Part shown: positions 26,504-35,725 of the stretch, piece by piece | Layout of the letters: each line of letters begins with the position of its first letter | Position numbering within the stretch: the stretch's first letter is position 1 | Assembly (NCBI GenBank): GCA_041749475.1 | Contig: JBGTBD010000004.1 | Coordinates: forward strand, 1-64,000 | Length of the DNA: 64,000 nucleotides | Source: JBGTBD01 sp041749475 | GTDB taxonomy: Bacteria > Pseudomonadota > Alphaproteobacteria > Rickettsiales > UBA998 | Direction of reading: 5' to 3' | The notes under the pieces: model-generated | Seen by the model: only the letters and a program-made list of their open reading frames with translations | What the model was told of the DNA's origin: nothing | The model's database searches: none | Made by a program: the position numbers and the translations under genes

Positions 26504-28261
26504 TTATTCCTTCGGAAGTGAAGGCGGCGGCGGTGCGGGTGCTGTCGGCACGCCGCCCTGATCCTGCATCTGCTGCTGTTGCATCTGCATCATGTAGGGC
26601 AGGAACGTCTGCAACGCCAGCGACTGTACTTCCGGGAACGGTTTATCCGATACCAGGATGCTGCCCGCCCCGTCAGAGACGACCGTGATGGTGACATCCT
26701 CAGCCGATTCGCCTTTGCCGATGGTGCGGATGAAATTCTTCACATCCGCAATCAGCTTTTCGGTGATGGGGAAGACCACGTAATCCTTGTTCAGCATCGC
26801 CGCCAGTTCCTGACCGTTCCTGATGTAGGTCAGCAGGTCGGTCACCAGCGTATCGCATTTGGTGCAGAGGATCGTCATGTTGGCCTTGTTCTCAGGAACC
26901 ACCATGTCTCCTTTCACATCCAGACCCCACAGGCTGTGCGAGAGGTTGATGTCCGTAACGTTAAGCGTCCCCGCAGGCGCAGGGTTGCCGGGGACGACCT
27001 GTCCCTTGAACCCGCCATCGATGACCAGCTTGATCGGCCCGACTTTATCAAACGCGGGGATCAGCGTCGCGACTTTGGCTTTGAACGCTTCCGGATCGGG
27101 AGCGGTGCTGACGCCCATCACCGCGAGGGCGATGGCGTTGCCGCCGCTGAAGAGTTGCTGCGCGACCTGATCGGCTTGCGCCTGCAACGATTCCCCGAAG
27201 CCTTGGCTATACTGCATCGACCCGTCCAGCTTCCAGGTGGAATTAACCTGATTATCCTTGCGCTGATAGGTGAATGCCAATGGCAGGGAGATATCATAAA
27301 AATCGTTCTTGAACCGCATGGATGCGATGTTGAGGTCGACTTCTCCGTCCTTGGCGAAATCGAGATTGCGCGAAGCGGAAAGGGTGTAGGCGATATCCAC
27401 ATCCTGCTTACCCGCCTTGGAGGAAGAGAAGAGATCGCTCATCGCCATGTTCTCACCCATGCTTTCCGGTGCGCCACGGAACTGCGCAGCGAAGCGGTTG
27501 TATGCCTGCTGGTAGGCTTCGCTCATTTGGACATCCGTTACCAGCATCATCCCGTGTGATTCAAGCTTCGGCGAGGAAGGGTCGTTGATGAAAATGTTGA
27601 ACTTGGCTTCGCCCGAAGAAAGCAATGAGTCGCCGGATTCGGCGTGCGTGATTTCCATCGGTGTACTTACGGTCGTGACTTCGCGCACGCTTTTCAGAAG
27701 ATCAGTGATTTCCTGCGGATTGGCCAGATTGAGGTGAGAAAGCAGCTTGCCATCCATCGCGCCTGAGGTAACGACGGTTATCGTTAACGAACCGTCATTG
27801 GATTTCCATGGCAATTCGCCTTGCGAATCGCGGAACACCCCTTCGGAAGCACCTTTGCTGGTGACCGTATAACGGTTGCTGATCGTATTCGCATCGACCA
27901 TCACCACACCGTTTAGCTTCCACGAGTCTTTCAGCTTGCCTTCGGCCTTCACCGCTTCCGGTGCGTCCGCATTTAGTTGCGGCGTGCCGGAGAAAAAGAC
28001 CGAGCGCAATGATTCGGGAGTATACTCAAACGCAGGATTTTTAATATTGATGACGAACTTGGTCGGGAAGCCGGTGACGGATACTTCATCATACTGCGCG
28101 CTCAATTCCTCTTTCTTGGCGTAATCGGAATTATTGATGGTGGCGAACCAGTTTTTAACATTCGCTTCAACGACGCCCGCCTGTTGGAACCAGAATACCG
28201 AATATCCTACACCTGCTAGGATTACCAGTACGGCCAATACAATCACCACTATCTTCTTCAT
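26504..28261 (-). CDS. DUF2125-like membrane-anchored protein
   Basis: The protein has 585 residues. The ATG at 28261 has GGAG 9 bases upstream and gives one N-terminal TM (KKIVVIVLAVLVILAGVGYS); a longer frame to 28330 is not needed. Then follows a large periplasmic-type domain with VSVTGFPTKFVINIKNP, which resembles the N-terminus of the DUF2125 family of alphaproteobacteria. The tail is Met/Gln-rich (MMQMQQQQMQDQ) then Pro-rich. Function is unknown; it sits between pabC and pabB with spacings of 22 and 3 bp, so it is transcribed with them although it has no evident folate role. Confidence 0.7.
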   Translation of the reverse strand: MKKIVVIVLAVLVILAGVGYSVFWFQQAGVVEANVKNWFATINNSDYAKKEELSAQYDEVSVTGFPTKFVINIKNPAFEYTPESLRSVFFSGTPQLNADAPEAVKAEGKLKDSWKLNGVVMVDANTISNRYTVTSKGASEGVFRDSQGELPWKSNDGSLTITVVTSGAMDGKLLSHLNLANPQEITDLLKSVREVTTVSTPMEITHAESGDSLLSSGEAKFNIFINDPSSPKLESHGMMLVTDVQMSEAYQQAYNRFAAQFRGAPESMGENMAMSDLFSSSKAGKQDVDIAYTLSASRNLDFAKDGEVDLNIASMRFKNDFYDISLPLAFTYQRKDNQVNSTWKLDGSMQYSQGFGESLQAQADQVAQQLFSGGNAIALAVMGVSTAPDPEAFKAKVATLIPAFDKVGPIKLVIDGGFKGQVVPGNPAPAGTLNVTDINLSHSLWGLDVKGDMVVPENKANMTILCTKCDTLVTDLLTYIRNGQELAAMLNKDYVVFPITEKLIADVKNFIRTIGKGESAEDVTITVVSDGAGSILVSDKPFPEVQSLALQTFLPYMMQMQQQQMQDQGGVPTAPAPPPPSLPKE

Positions 28262-28283
28262 ACACCTGACTCCAAAAAATTGT

Positions 28284-29174
28284 TTATATCCACCCCAGCG
28301 CGTCGTAACGCTCACGCGTTTCGGCCACATCCGTAGCGATATCCTGTTCGAGCGACATCATATATATTTTTGCAAGCTTGTCGCTATTTTTCCAAACCAT
28401 GTCGAAATCCTTGATGCCGTGGACGGGGGTGACGAGGGAGACGGAGTTGGTAAGGAGAACCCCATCCGCCTTGGCGAGGTCACCCAACGTGTAATACCCT
28501 TGCCGGATCGCAAACCCGCTAATATCCATCAACCGCTGCCGCATGACACCCGCTAAACACCCCGTGCCCAGATGTGGCGTATAGAGCGTGCGCCCGCGCG
28601 ACCAGAAGATATTGTGACTGCTGCACTCCGCTATATACCCACGCACATCAAGTAATATGGAGTCATACACCTCAGCGCGTTCCGCTTCCATACGGGCGAG
28701 GGTGGAATTCAACCCTTGTAGATGCTTCACGTCATTGGGCAACGCGCTCGCCGGAGGTTTCCGCAACCTGGAGATGGAAAGAATAACTTCCTCAGGCGGC
28801 GGCGCAGGCAATGTGCGCACCTCACCGATGACTGTGGGCTGCGTTCCCTTCATTTCAGGATAAGGCAGATACCCCTTACTGCCTTCCCCCCGCGTCACCG
28901 TCAACCGGACGATACCGTCCGTTATCTCATTAGCATGAATAAGGCTATATATATCCCGCTCTAACTCATCTACTTCCAGCCCTATCTGCAACACTTCCAG
29001 CCCGCGCATCAGCCGCTGCATATGGCGGTGGAACAAGTAGGGAAATCCGTCGCGCACCAGTATGGTCTCGAAAACCCCGTCGCCGAACATCAATCCTCTG
29101 TCGCCAATAGGGACAAAAGCTTCCTGACGGGGAATCAGGCGGTGGTTGAGGAGGACGATATCGCTGCTTGTCAT
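28284..29174 (-). CDS. pabC: class IV aminotransferase, probably aminodeoxychorismate lyase
   Basis: This is a PLP fold-type IV enzyme. The family features visible are DRGLMFGDGVFETI near the start, the Lys of VKHLQGLN as the likely Schiff base (about 155), EAERAEVYDSILLD, and the C-terminal LLTNSVSLVTPVHGI. D-amino acid and branched-chain aminotransferases share these motifs. I favour PabC because it is followed on the same strand by a DUF2125-like gene and pabB, and since the other folate genes start 0.6 kb away on the other strand. Confidence 0.8.
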   Translation of the reverse strand: MTSSDIVLLNHRLIPRQEAFVPIGDRGLMFGDGVFETILVRDGFPYLFHRHMQRLMRGLEVLQIGLEVDELERDIYSLIHANEITDGIVRLTVTRGEGSKGYLPYPEMKGTQPTVIGEVRTLPAPPPEEVILSISRLRKPPASALPNDVKHLQGLNSTLARMEAERAEVYDSILLDVRGYIAECSSHNIFWSRGRTLYTPHLGTGCLAGVMRQRLMDISGFAIRQGYYTLGDLAKADGVLLTNSVSLVTPVHGIKDFDMVWKNSDKLAKIYMMSLEQDIATDVAETRERYDALGWI

Positions 29175-29197
29175 GATAAGTTCATGGAACTGTCACA
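29168..29197 (+). promoter_or_regulatory. triple 11-bp repeat, candidate Pho box array
   Basis: TGTCAT, TTCATG and TGTCAC units recur with 11-bp spacing (TGTCA at 29169 and 29191, GTTCA at 29180). This matches the unit spacing of PhoB sites. It lies 34 bp before the start of the unknown gene at 29231 and overlaps the pabC start on the other strand. TAAAAT at 29219 could be the -10. Confidence 0.45.
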
Positions 29198-29230
29198 CAG
29201 CTTTTACGCTTCATCAACTAAAATAATGGA

Positions 29231-29689
29231 ATGGCAATCAGCACTGGCGAAATGGCAAAACAGGAAGCGAACGCAGATAAAGGGCGCTTCATCGACCGTG
29301 ATCTGGAACAGCTCGTCTTCGGATTTATCAAGGATAGAAGCCGCGTCACCCGTCCCCAACAACGTCATAGACGTGTCGACCGCGCGGAGAGCGCCCCCCA
29401 CGGCGATCACAACTCTGAGAAGGATGCCCACGGAAACCCATGGCGCTCGGTGGAGCGCGTTTACTTCGTCGGGTTCATGCTGACGGATGAAGAATATGAC
29501 CGCCTGTTCGACCGTTTAGAGATATTACGTGGTCAGGTCGCCCACATTGTCGATTTCCATGAAGACAACGTTTTCGACCGCCTCGTCGCCGCCGATGTGA
29601 ACACCGGCAAGCTCGGTGGGCTAGGCTCGCAACTCAGTGATTGCGTGCTTGATAAATACAGCTTCGCGAAGCTTTGGGATGACGCCTAA
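29231..29689 (+). CDS. unknown 152-residue charged protein
   Basis: A soluble protein rich in Asp, Arg and Glu. The first half has RFIDRDLEQLVFGFIKDRSR and a basic/His stretch; the second half has a better-ordered look (RVYFVGFMLTDEEYDRLFDRLE, then AHIVDFHEDNVFDRLVAADV). No family is recognised and no signal peptide or TM is seen. A second ATG at 29252 is a possible start, and would be the better one if the TAAAAT at 29219 is the promoter. It lies between divergent pabC and folB, with a repeat array upstream that may bind PhoB. Confidence 0.6.
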   Translation: MAISTGEMAKQEANADKGRFIDRDLEQLVFGFIKDRSRVTRPQQRHRRVDRAESAPHGDHNSEKDAHGNPWRSVERVYFVGFMLTDEEYDRLFDRLEILRGQVAHIVDFHEDNVFDRLVAADVNTGKLGGLGSQLSDCVLDKYSFAKLWDDA

Positions 29690-29776
29690 GCATTTCATTT
29701 TATATACCTATGCGGGGCTTGTGGTCTGCTTAATCCTCTTTACACTATCGGTATAGGCGGCTACATCAGCCCATAG

Positions 29777-30199
29777 ATGACATCCCGTTTCTCCACCGCC
29801 CTCACCATCAATCGCCTGCGCCTCGGCGTGAATTTAGGGGAAGGGGCCGCCGAACGTGAAAAGGCCCAGCCCGTGGAAGTGGACATCAAGCTTTTTTTCC
29901 CCGAGCAGCCCGCCGCCTGCGCCGATGATGGGCAAGAGTTCCTGTGCTACGACAAGCTGTGCACCGAAATCATTTCCTATGTCGAGACCCGCGAATTTCG
30001 TCTTATCGAATTCCTGACGATGGAAATCTATGCCCTCACCAAGAAACACATCGCCAACGTCATGCCGGGCGTGAACGCCAACGACACCTGCGTCTGGCTC
30101 CGAATCCACAAATGCGTTCCTCCCGTACCCGCGATCCTCGGCGGAACGAGCTTCACCTATACCGACCTGCCGGAAGGTCTCCATGAGCAGAACGCCTGA
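29777..30199 (+). CDS. folB: dihydroneopterin aldolase family protein
   Basis: It cleaves dihydroneopterin to 6-hydroxymethyl-dihydropterin in folate synthesis. Visible family features are LTINRLRLGVNLGEGAAEREK (the L-LGV-ER pattern), the alternating VEVDIKLFF strand, YDKLCTEIISYVETREFRLIE with the conserved Tyr and Glu, and a final basic strand VWLRIHKC. The conserved Lys that normally precedes P near the C-terminus is present in HKCVPP. At 140 residues it is slightly long. It overlaps folK by 17 bases. Confidence 0.88.
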   Translation: MTSRFSTALTINRLRLGVNLGEGAAEREKAQPVEVDIKLFFPEQPAACADDGQEFLCYDKLCTEIISYVETREFRLIEFLTMEIYALTKKHIANVMPGVNANDTCVWLRIHKCVPPVPAILGGTSFTYTDLPEGLHEQNA

Positions 30200-30704
30200 A
30201 CGTGTCTATCTAGGATTGGGAAGCAACGTCGGCGTCCGCGCTGCCCAACTCGCCCGCGCCGTCCGCGCGCTGGAAGAACATCAGGATGTCCGGCTCAACG
30301 ACATCACCCAATCCTCGATATATGAAACCGCCGCCCTGCTTCCCAAGGACGCACCCCCGGAATGGAATGTGCCGTTCTTCAATCAGGTCATTTCCGGCTA
30401 CACGCTCCTCTCACCTGAGCAATTACTTACTGCCATCAAATCCATCGAGCTTGAATTAGGCCGACAGGATCGCGGTCACTGGGGGCCGCGCGAGATCGAC
30501 ATCGACATCATCAGCATGGGCGATAGAACCATCATGTCCGCTCATCTTACCGTCCCCCATGCGGAAATGACGTCGCGCGCCTTTGTCCTCGTGCCCCTTG
30601 CAGAGATAGCACCTGAATGGGTGCACCCGTACGATCAGAAAACCGTGCATGAACTCTGGCTTGCCCTCCCGCCCGAATCCCGCACCCTCAAGAAGATAGC
30701 ATGA
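30183..30704 (+). CDS. folK: HPPK, 2-amino-4-hydroxy-6-hydroxymethyldihydropteridine pyrophosphokinase
   Basis: It transfers pyrophosphate from ATP to hydroxymethyl-dihydropterin. YLGLGSNVG at the start and the signature GHWGPREIDIDI (about 98-109), whose two Asp bind Mg-ATP, identify it. PHAEMTSRAFVLVPLAEIAP is the second conserved block. The stop overlaps the folP start by 4 bases, so folB-folK-folP form a tight operon. Confidence 0.96.
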   Translation: MSRTPERVYLGLGSNVGVRAAQLARAVRALEEHQDVRLNDITQSSIYETAALLPKDAPPEWNVPFFNQVISGYTLLSPEQLLTAIKSIELELGRQDRGHWGPREIDIDIISMGDRTIMSAHLTVPHAEMTSRAFVLVPLAEIAPEWVHPYDQKTVHELWLALPPESRTLKKIA

Positions 30705-31498
30705 CGCCGCGCACCGCACTGGTCGGCATCCTCAACATCACCCCGGATTCGTTTTCGGACGGCGGTGATTTTCTTGATGCACAAAGCGCACTCACCCATG
30801 CCGAACAATTACTGCGTGATGGCGCAACCATCATCGACATCGGCGCCGAATCCACCCGCCCCGGCGCAGTGCTCCTATCGCCCGAACAGGAATGGACGCG
30901 GCTTGCCCCTGTACTGGAGCCGCTCATCGCATTAGCCGCCACCCATCATGCCGAAATTAGCCTTGATACTCGCCACCCCGAAACCGCCCGCCGCGCACTG
31001 GCGCTCGGTGTCTCGTGGATCAACGATCAAAGCGGCATTACCTCCCGCGTCATGCGCACCACCCTTGCCAACGCATCCTGTAAAGTCGTGCTGATGCACT
31101 CACTCGGTCTTCCCGCCGACCCCAGAAACACATTCCCCGAAGACGCTGACGCCGTACAGCTGATGAAAGATTTTTTCGTCACACGTCTTCGTGATTTGGA
31201 AAAAGCAGGCATCGCGCGCGACCGCATCATCCTCGACCCCGGCATCGGATTCGGGAAGACGGCGGAGCAATCCGTCGCACTATTATCCCGAGTCGATGAA
31301 CTGCAATCGCTAGGCCTGCCACTCTTCATCGGCCATTCGCGCAAATCTTTTTTGAAACTCTATTCTGATGCGCCCGCCGCTGAGCGTGATGAGGCGACGC
31401 TAGTCTTTTCCGAAGCCCTGATGAAGGCGGGTGTGGACTATCTCCGTGTACATAATGTGGCGGCACATTTTGCCTTGTTGCAACGGCTCAGTGTTTGA
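30701..31498 (+). CDS. folP: dihydropteroate synthase
   Basis: It joins p-aminobenzoate to hydroxymethyl-dihydropterin pyrophosphate; it is the sulfonamide target. The two family signatures are clear: GILNITPDSFSDGG (about 9-22) and DIGAESTRPGA (about 46-56). Further on, DPGIGFGKT and the pterin-binding GHSRKSF are present. The barrel is complete at 265 residues. It is the third gene of the folB-folK-folP operon. Confidence 0.97.
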   Translation: MTPRTALVGILNITPDSFSDGGDFLDAQSALTHAEQLLRDGATIIDIGAESTRPGAVLLSPEQEWTRLAPVLEPLIALAATHHAEISLDTRHPETARRALALGVSWINDQSGITSRVMRTTLANASCKVVLMHSLGLPADPRNTFPEDADAVQLMKDFFVTRLRDLEKAGIARDRIILDPGIGFGKTAEQSVALLSRVDELQSLGLPLFIGHSRKSFLKLYSDAPAAERDEATLVFSEALMKAGVDYLRVHNVAAHFALLQRLSV

Positions 31499-31649
31499 AT
31501 GCAACACATAAAATATTTCCTCTTCATTTTTTATTAACATACAACATATAGTGATAGAAACTTTCTTCTCAGTGCGCTACCACTCCTAGCAGATACAACA
31601 GTTGGTGTGATAAGTCCTTCATACCCGCTATTTCTGGAAGGTAGTTCGT

Positions 31650-32951
31650 GTGATTGGTTGGGAATTGTGGAACGAAATCGTTCAAAGTCGCTTGGAGATG
31701 ACCGCTAACATCTTGCGCGAAAACCAAAAAATTGACGCATCCGTCGCCGCGCCATCTGCAGAAGAAATATCCCCCGAAGCAACCCACCCACATTTTGATG
31801 TTATGGAATACCTCACGCAAGTTGGCGGCATTACCCTGTGCGTGCTGGACGAGCAGGGCCACGCCGTCTCCTTCGCTCCCAATTGGGAGAAGCAGACCGG
31901 CCTTTCCGAAGCGCAATGCGAGGGTCAGCATTTCAACCATTTCTTCCATCCGCAGCATCGTGAACTCTTCAAGCAGAAGCTCCACACGTTGCAACAGGAA
32001 GCCCCGAAGGATCAGTCCTTCCGCCTGCAATACGGCTCCACCCATTGCGGCTATCCGTGGTACGAATGCACTCTTTCTTCCGTCAACCGCCGTCATGGGG
32101 AGCAGGGGTTATACGTCCTCTCCATGCGCGAAGTGACGAAGGATATGGACTTGCAACGTCAGGTCCGCACCGCGCAATCCGAAGCTGAACTCGCCATCCG
32201 TGGCCGCGCCGAATTCCTCGGTCATATGAGCCATGAACTCCGCACCCCGTTGAACGCCATGCTCGGCTTCGCGGAAATGATGGAACACGGTGTCTATGGC
32301 GAGATCACCAATGACGGTTATCAGGATTACCTGAAGAACATCCGCGAGAGCGGTCATATGCTGCTGGATCGCATCACCGACATGATGGAAATCGCCAGCA
32401 TTGAAGTCGGCAGCGCCCGCATTGAGGAAAGCATCGCCGAGCCGGAGACCTTGCTGGAGCAAGCCAAGAACCTGCATCACCACCAAGCCATCATGCGTGG
32501 CATCACCATCTTCCCGCCCGCACACTATCCGCTGGTGTTGACCCGCGTTGACCGCGCCAAAATTGTCCGCGCCCTCGGCAACATCATCTCCAACGCTATC
32601 CGTTTCAGCGACCACGGCGCGGAAATCCAGCTGGAGTGCGAACTTCTGGAAGACAAGACCCTTGCCTTCCACGTCATCGATAGCGGGGAGGGGATGTCTA
32701 CTCGCCAGCTGGAAGCCTTGCAGGAGGCCATGAACCGCAGCTATTGCATGTTCTCCGGCAGTCCGGACGCCATCGGGTTAGGGCTGGGATTGGCCGTCGC
32801 CAAGGAGTTTACCCACTTGCATGACGGCGAATTGAAACTACATAGTGTCAAAGGAGAGGGCACGCGTGTCACGCTCCTCCTGCCGCCGGATCGCGTCACA
32901 TCGATGGAAGTGCCGCTACGCCAGCGTCGCCGTAAATCCCTGCACGTTTAG
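31650..32951 (+). CDS. PAS-domain sensor histidine kinase
   Basis: The protein has 433 residues. There is no TM, so it is probably cytoplasmic. A PAS domain spans about 50-165 (ITLCVLDEQGHAVSFAPNWE onward). The HisKA box FLGHMSHELRTPLNAM puts the phospho-acceptor at H195. The ATPase domain has LGNIISNAIRFSD (N box), DSGEGMS (G1) and GLGLGLAVAK (G2). The start is a GTG with GGAAGG about 9 bases upstream; an ATG 16 codons later is an alternative. No response regulator is adjacent, so it is an orphan kinase. The ligand is unknown. Confidence 0.93.
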   Translation: MIGWELWNEIVQSRLEMTANILRENQKIDASVAAPSAEEISPEATHPHFDVMEYLTQVGGITLCVLDEQGHAVSFAPNWEKQTGLSEAQCEGQHFNHFFHPQHRELFKQKLHTLQQEAPKDQSFRLQYGSTHCGYPWYECTLSSVNRRHGEQGLYVLSMREVTKDMDLQRQVRTAQSEAELAIRGRAEFLGHMSHELRTPLNAMLGFAEMMEHGVYGEITNDGYQDYLKNIRESGHMLLDRITDMMEIASIEVGSARIEESIAEPETLLEQAKNLHHHQAIMRGITIFPPAHYPLVLTRVDRAKIVRALGNIISNAIRFSDHGAEIQLECELLEDKTLAFHVIDSGEGMSTRQLEALQEAMNRSYCMFSGSPDAIGLGLGLAVAKEFTHLHDGELKLHSVKGEGTRVTLLLPPDRVTSMEVPLRQRRRKSLHV

Positions 32952-32963
32952 AAAGCTGCATCC

Positions 32964-34355
32964 ATGAATCTCTACCTCAGCGATCGCGCCGCGAAGTCCG
33001 ATATTGCGCTCCACGCCGTTCCCAAATCCGAATATCCGAATTGGTTGAAAAAACAACCCGCCGCACATCGCCTATGGCTGGAACAATCCGGCCTCAAAGG
33101 AACGGAAGGCAAGATACGCCTGATGCCGTCCGCGAAGGGTGGTGTGGAATCCGTCGTCGCCATCCTTGAAGAACCGCTCGATATGTGGTCGCTCGCCCAT
33201 CTGCCGTCCGTACTCCCGAAAGGCCGGTATCGCCTGGTGGCAGACAGTTTCAAAGGTAAGCAAAAGCAAAAATCCCTGCAACAGATGGCGCTTGGCTGGG
33301 CGCTGGCGACCTATCGCTTCACCGAACTGAAAACCACCAAAGAACCCGATTTCCCGACACTGGTATTGCCGAAGGAGATCACCTTCTCCGACGTAGAGAT
33401 TTGGGCGGAAACCACCTTCCTCGTCCGCTCCCTCATCAATCTCCCCGCCAACATCCTCACCCCGCTGGAACTGGCGCGGCGCGCTGAATTGGTCGCAAAT
33501 AAACATAAAGCGCAATATAAACTCATTGCTGATAAAGACCTACTGAAACAGAATTACCCCACGATCTATACTGTCGGCATGGGCAGCAGCAATCGCCCTT
33601 GCCTGGTCGATATCCGCTGGGGCAAAAAATCCCATCCGAAAATTACGCTGGTTGGAAAAGGTGTCTGCTTCGATTCCGGCGGTCTCGACCTGAAACCCTC
33701 CGGCAATATGCGTTTGATGAAGAAGGACATGGGCGGTGCCGCCGTCGTCCTCGGCCTCGCCAACCTCATCATGCACTTCAACCTCCCCATTCAACTGCGC
33801 GTCTTGATTCCCGCCGTCGAGAACTCCGTCTCTGGTGACGCGATGCGGCCCTTGGACGTGGTGAAAACCCGTAAAGGCCTCACCGTAGAGATCGGCAATA
33901 CGGACGCGGAAGGCCGCCTCATCCTCTGCGACGCGATGGCGGAAGCCGATTCCGAATCCCCCGAACTGATGATCGATTGCGCCACGCTGACCGGCGCAGC
34001 CCGTGTTGCCTTGGGGACGGATATGCCCGCCTTCTTCACCGATGACGAGAAACTGGCGAAGTCTATCTACGACGCCTCCGTCGCCTTCTGCGATCCCCTA
34101 TGGCGTCTGCCGCTCTACAAGCCTTACGAAAAAGAATTGAAAAGCGACGTGGCCGACATCACCAATGACCCGCCGGGGCAGGGCGGGGCGATTACTGCAG
34201 CGCTCTTCTTGAAACGTTTCGTCGAGAAAACCCCATCATGGGTGCATCTGGATATGATGGCGTGGAATAATTCCAGCCGGCCCGGTCGCCCGATGGGCGG
34301 GGAGGCGATGGGGCTTCGCGCACTGTATCACGTTATCGAGGAGTGGGTCGCGTAA
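32964..34355 (+). CDS. M17 family leucyl aminopeptidase
   Basis: A zinc/manganese aminopeptidase that removes N-terminal residues from peptides in the cytoplasm. The signature NTDAEGRL (about residues 312-319) and the upstream GKGVCFDSGGLDLKPSG with metal-binding Asp and Lys are intact, as is DMGGAA. The N-terminal domain is short and diverged from PepA, more like the alphaproteobacterial PepA/PepB-type enzymes of about 460 residues. It starts 12 bp after the histidine kinase stop and may be co-transcribed with it. Confidence 0.93.
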   Translation: MNLYLSDRAAKSDIALHAVPKSEYPNWLKKQPAAHRLWLEQSGLKGTEGKIRLMPSAKGGVESVVAILEEPLDMWSLAHLPSVLPKGRYRLVADSFKGKQKQKSLQQMALGWALATYRFTELKTTKEPDFPTLVLPKEITFSDVEIWAETTFLVRSLINLPANILTPLELARRAELVANKHKAQYKLIADKDLLKQNYPTIYTVGMGSSNRPCLVDIRWGKKSHPKITLVGKGVCFDSGGLDLKPSGNMRLMKKDMGGAAVVLGLANLIMHFNLPIQLRVLIPAVENSVSGDAMRPLDVVKTRKGLTVEIGNTDAEGRLILCDAMAEADSESPELMIDCATLTGAARVALGTDMPAFFTDDEKLAKSIYDASVAFCDPLWRLPLYKPYEKELKSDVADITNDPPGQGGAITAALFLKRFVEKTPSWVHLDMMAWNNSSRPGRPMGGEAMGLRALYHVIEEWVA

Positions 34356-34431
34356 ATCACCGCGCTCTACACGATAAGCTTGCCAGCCACGGCAATTCTG
34401 CGTATCTTTCCGACAAGCCTTGAGGATCGTT

Positions 34432-34803
34432 ATGAATAATTCGTCTTTGAATACGTTGGATGCGCTTGGGTTCTGGCATCGCGTCACCGTCCGCGCGATG
34501 CGGGATCAGGGGCATGACCTCTCTGCCCGCCAGATGGGTATCCTGCTCCACATCTATTTGCACAATCAGCAGCACACCATCAAAAGCATTTCCGAACAGA
34601 TGAACATCTCCAAAGCCGCCATCTGCCGCGCGGTAGACGCACTCTCCGGCCTGAACCTCCTCAAACGCAAGAAGGACGAGCGGGATCGCCGCAACGTCTA
34701 TATCCAGCGCACCATCCAAGGCTCGGTCTTCTTAAGCGACTTCGCCGACATCATCACGCAAGAGATGATGGCCGACACAAAAACACAGGAACTCGCCGCA
34801 TGA
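34432..34803 (+). CDS. MarR-like winged-helix regulator
   Basis: The protein has 123 residues. The start at 34432 is supported by GAGGAT 6 bases upstream. The winged helix-turn-helix is visible: ARQMGILLHIYLHNQQHT, then ISEQMNISKAAICRAVDALS as helix-turn-recognition helix, and KKDERDRRNVYIQRT as the wing with the DxRR motif of MarR proteins. It overlaps the next gene by 4 bases (ATGA), so it may regulate its own unit with that membrane protein. The ligand is not known. Confidence 0.85.
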   Translation: MNNSSLNTLDALGFWHRVTVRAMRDQGHDLSARQMGILLHIYLHNQQHTIKSISEQMNISKAAICRAVDALSGLNLLKRKKDERDRRNVYIQRTIQGSVFLSDFADIITQEMMADTKTQELAA

Positions 34804-35636
34804 GCATCGACTACTACATCCAGATCGCTAGCCAGCGCCAGGGGCCGTACGATGTCGTCTCCGTCATTCGTAAAATCCGCAACTACACCGTCTCGCCCGA
34901 TACCATCATCTTTCGCGGGCACGACGAGCAGGGCAACCCCGCCATGCACCTTCCCGAATTCAACGAAGTCTTCCGTGACCGGGATGAGGACAAAGCGTTG
35001 CCCGGCTCCGCCGAACTACCCCGCCTGACCTTCCAAGGCGCATTCAAGCTAGGGATGGAGTTCCTGAAACAACATACCTCGGCGACTGTTCTAACCGGTA
35101 TCATGCTGTTCGCATGGCTCATCAGCACTATTGTCTTCGCCAAAATTCTTCCTGGCGTGGTCGTGGGGCTACTCTCATCTATTGCCGGATATTTCTTCTT
35201 CGTCATCTACCAGCTCTGCATTCTGCGCAAAAGCCGAATGCAATTACTGACGCCGGATTTCTACCGCAGCATGTTCAAGAAAAATGGTTTGCGCCTGCTC
35301 GTAGTTGCGCTCATCACCTCCGCGACTGTCTTCTTCCTGCCCATCTTCGCAGGGATGGTCGGCGGGCCGTTGCTTGAATATTTCCTGATACTCATTCCCG
35401 GAAGCTTCATCCTCACCTTCTTATTCTTCGCACCGATGCTTGTATTCGATCGCGGCCTGTCGCCCGTGCAGGCCATTAAGCAAAGCATTAGCAGCCTCCG
35501 CCGTATGGGGTTCGATAACGTGCTGGTAATCTACCTGATGGTACTCGTCAATTTCAGCCCCCTCATCATCATCACGCTCCCCATCACCATCGGCGCACTC
35601 TGCGAGATTTACGACTCGCACTTCAACGAATATTAG
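34800..35636 (+). CDS. membrane protein with N-terminal GYF-like domain
   Basis: The protein has 278 residues. The first 55 residues, with YYIQIASQRQGPYDVVSVI and later IIFRGHD, look like a GYF_2-type module, a small domain often found at the front of bacterial membrane proteins. Four to five TM segments follow (about 98-120, 121-145, 165-185, 190-215, 240-262), with the basic loop SISSLRRMG. No transport or enzyme motif is seen. It is translationally coupled to the MarR-like gene. Confidence 0.7.
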   Translation: MSIDYYIQIASQRQGPYDVVSVIRKIRNYTVSPDTIIFRGHDEQGNPAMHLPEFNEVFRDRDEDKALPGSAELPRLTFQGAFKLGMEFLKQHTSATVLTGIMLFAWLISTIVFAKILPGVVVGLLSSIAGYFFFVIYQLCILRKSRMQLLTPDFYRSMFKKNGLRLLVVALITSATVFFLPIFAGMVGGPLLEYFLILIPGSFILTFLFFAPMLVFDRGLSPVQAIKQSISSLRRMGFDNVLVIYLMVLVNFSPLIIITLPITIGALCEIYDSHFNEY

Positions 35637-35725
35637 ATTTCCAAAAACTCGCTGCTGCAAGCCAGATGCTAGAAGCAGCGGAACACAGAACCGCAGCGAC
35701 GACGTGAATGGCCGCCGCGGTGGGT

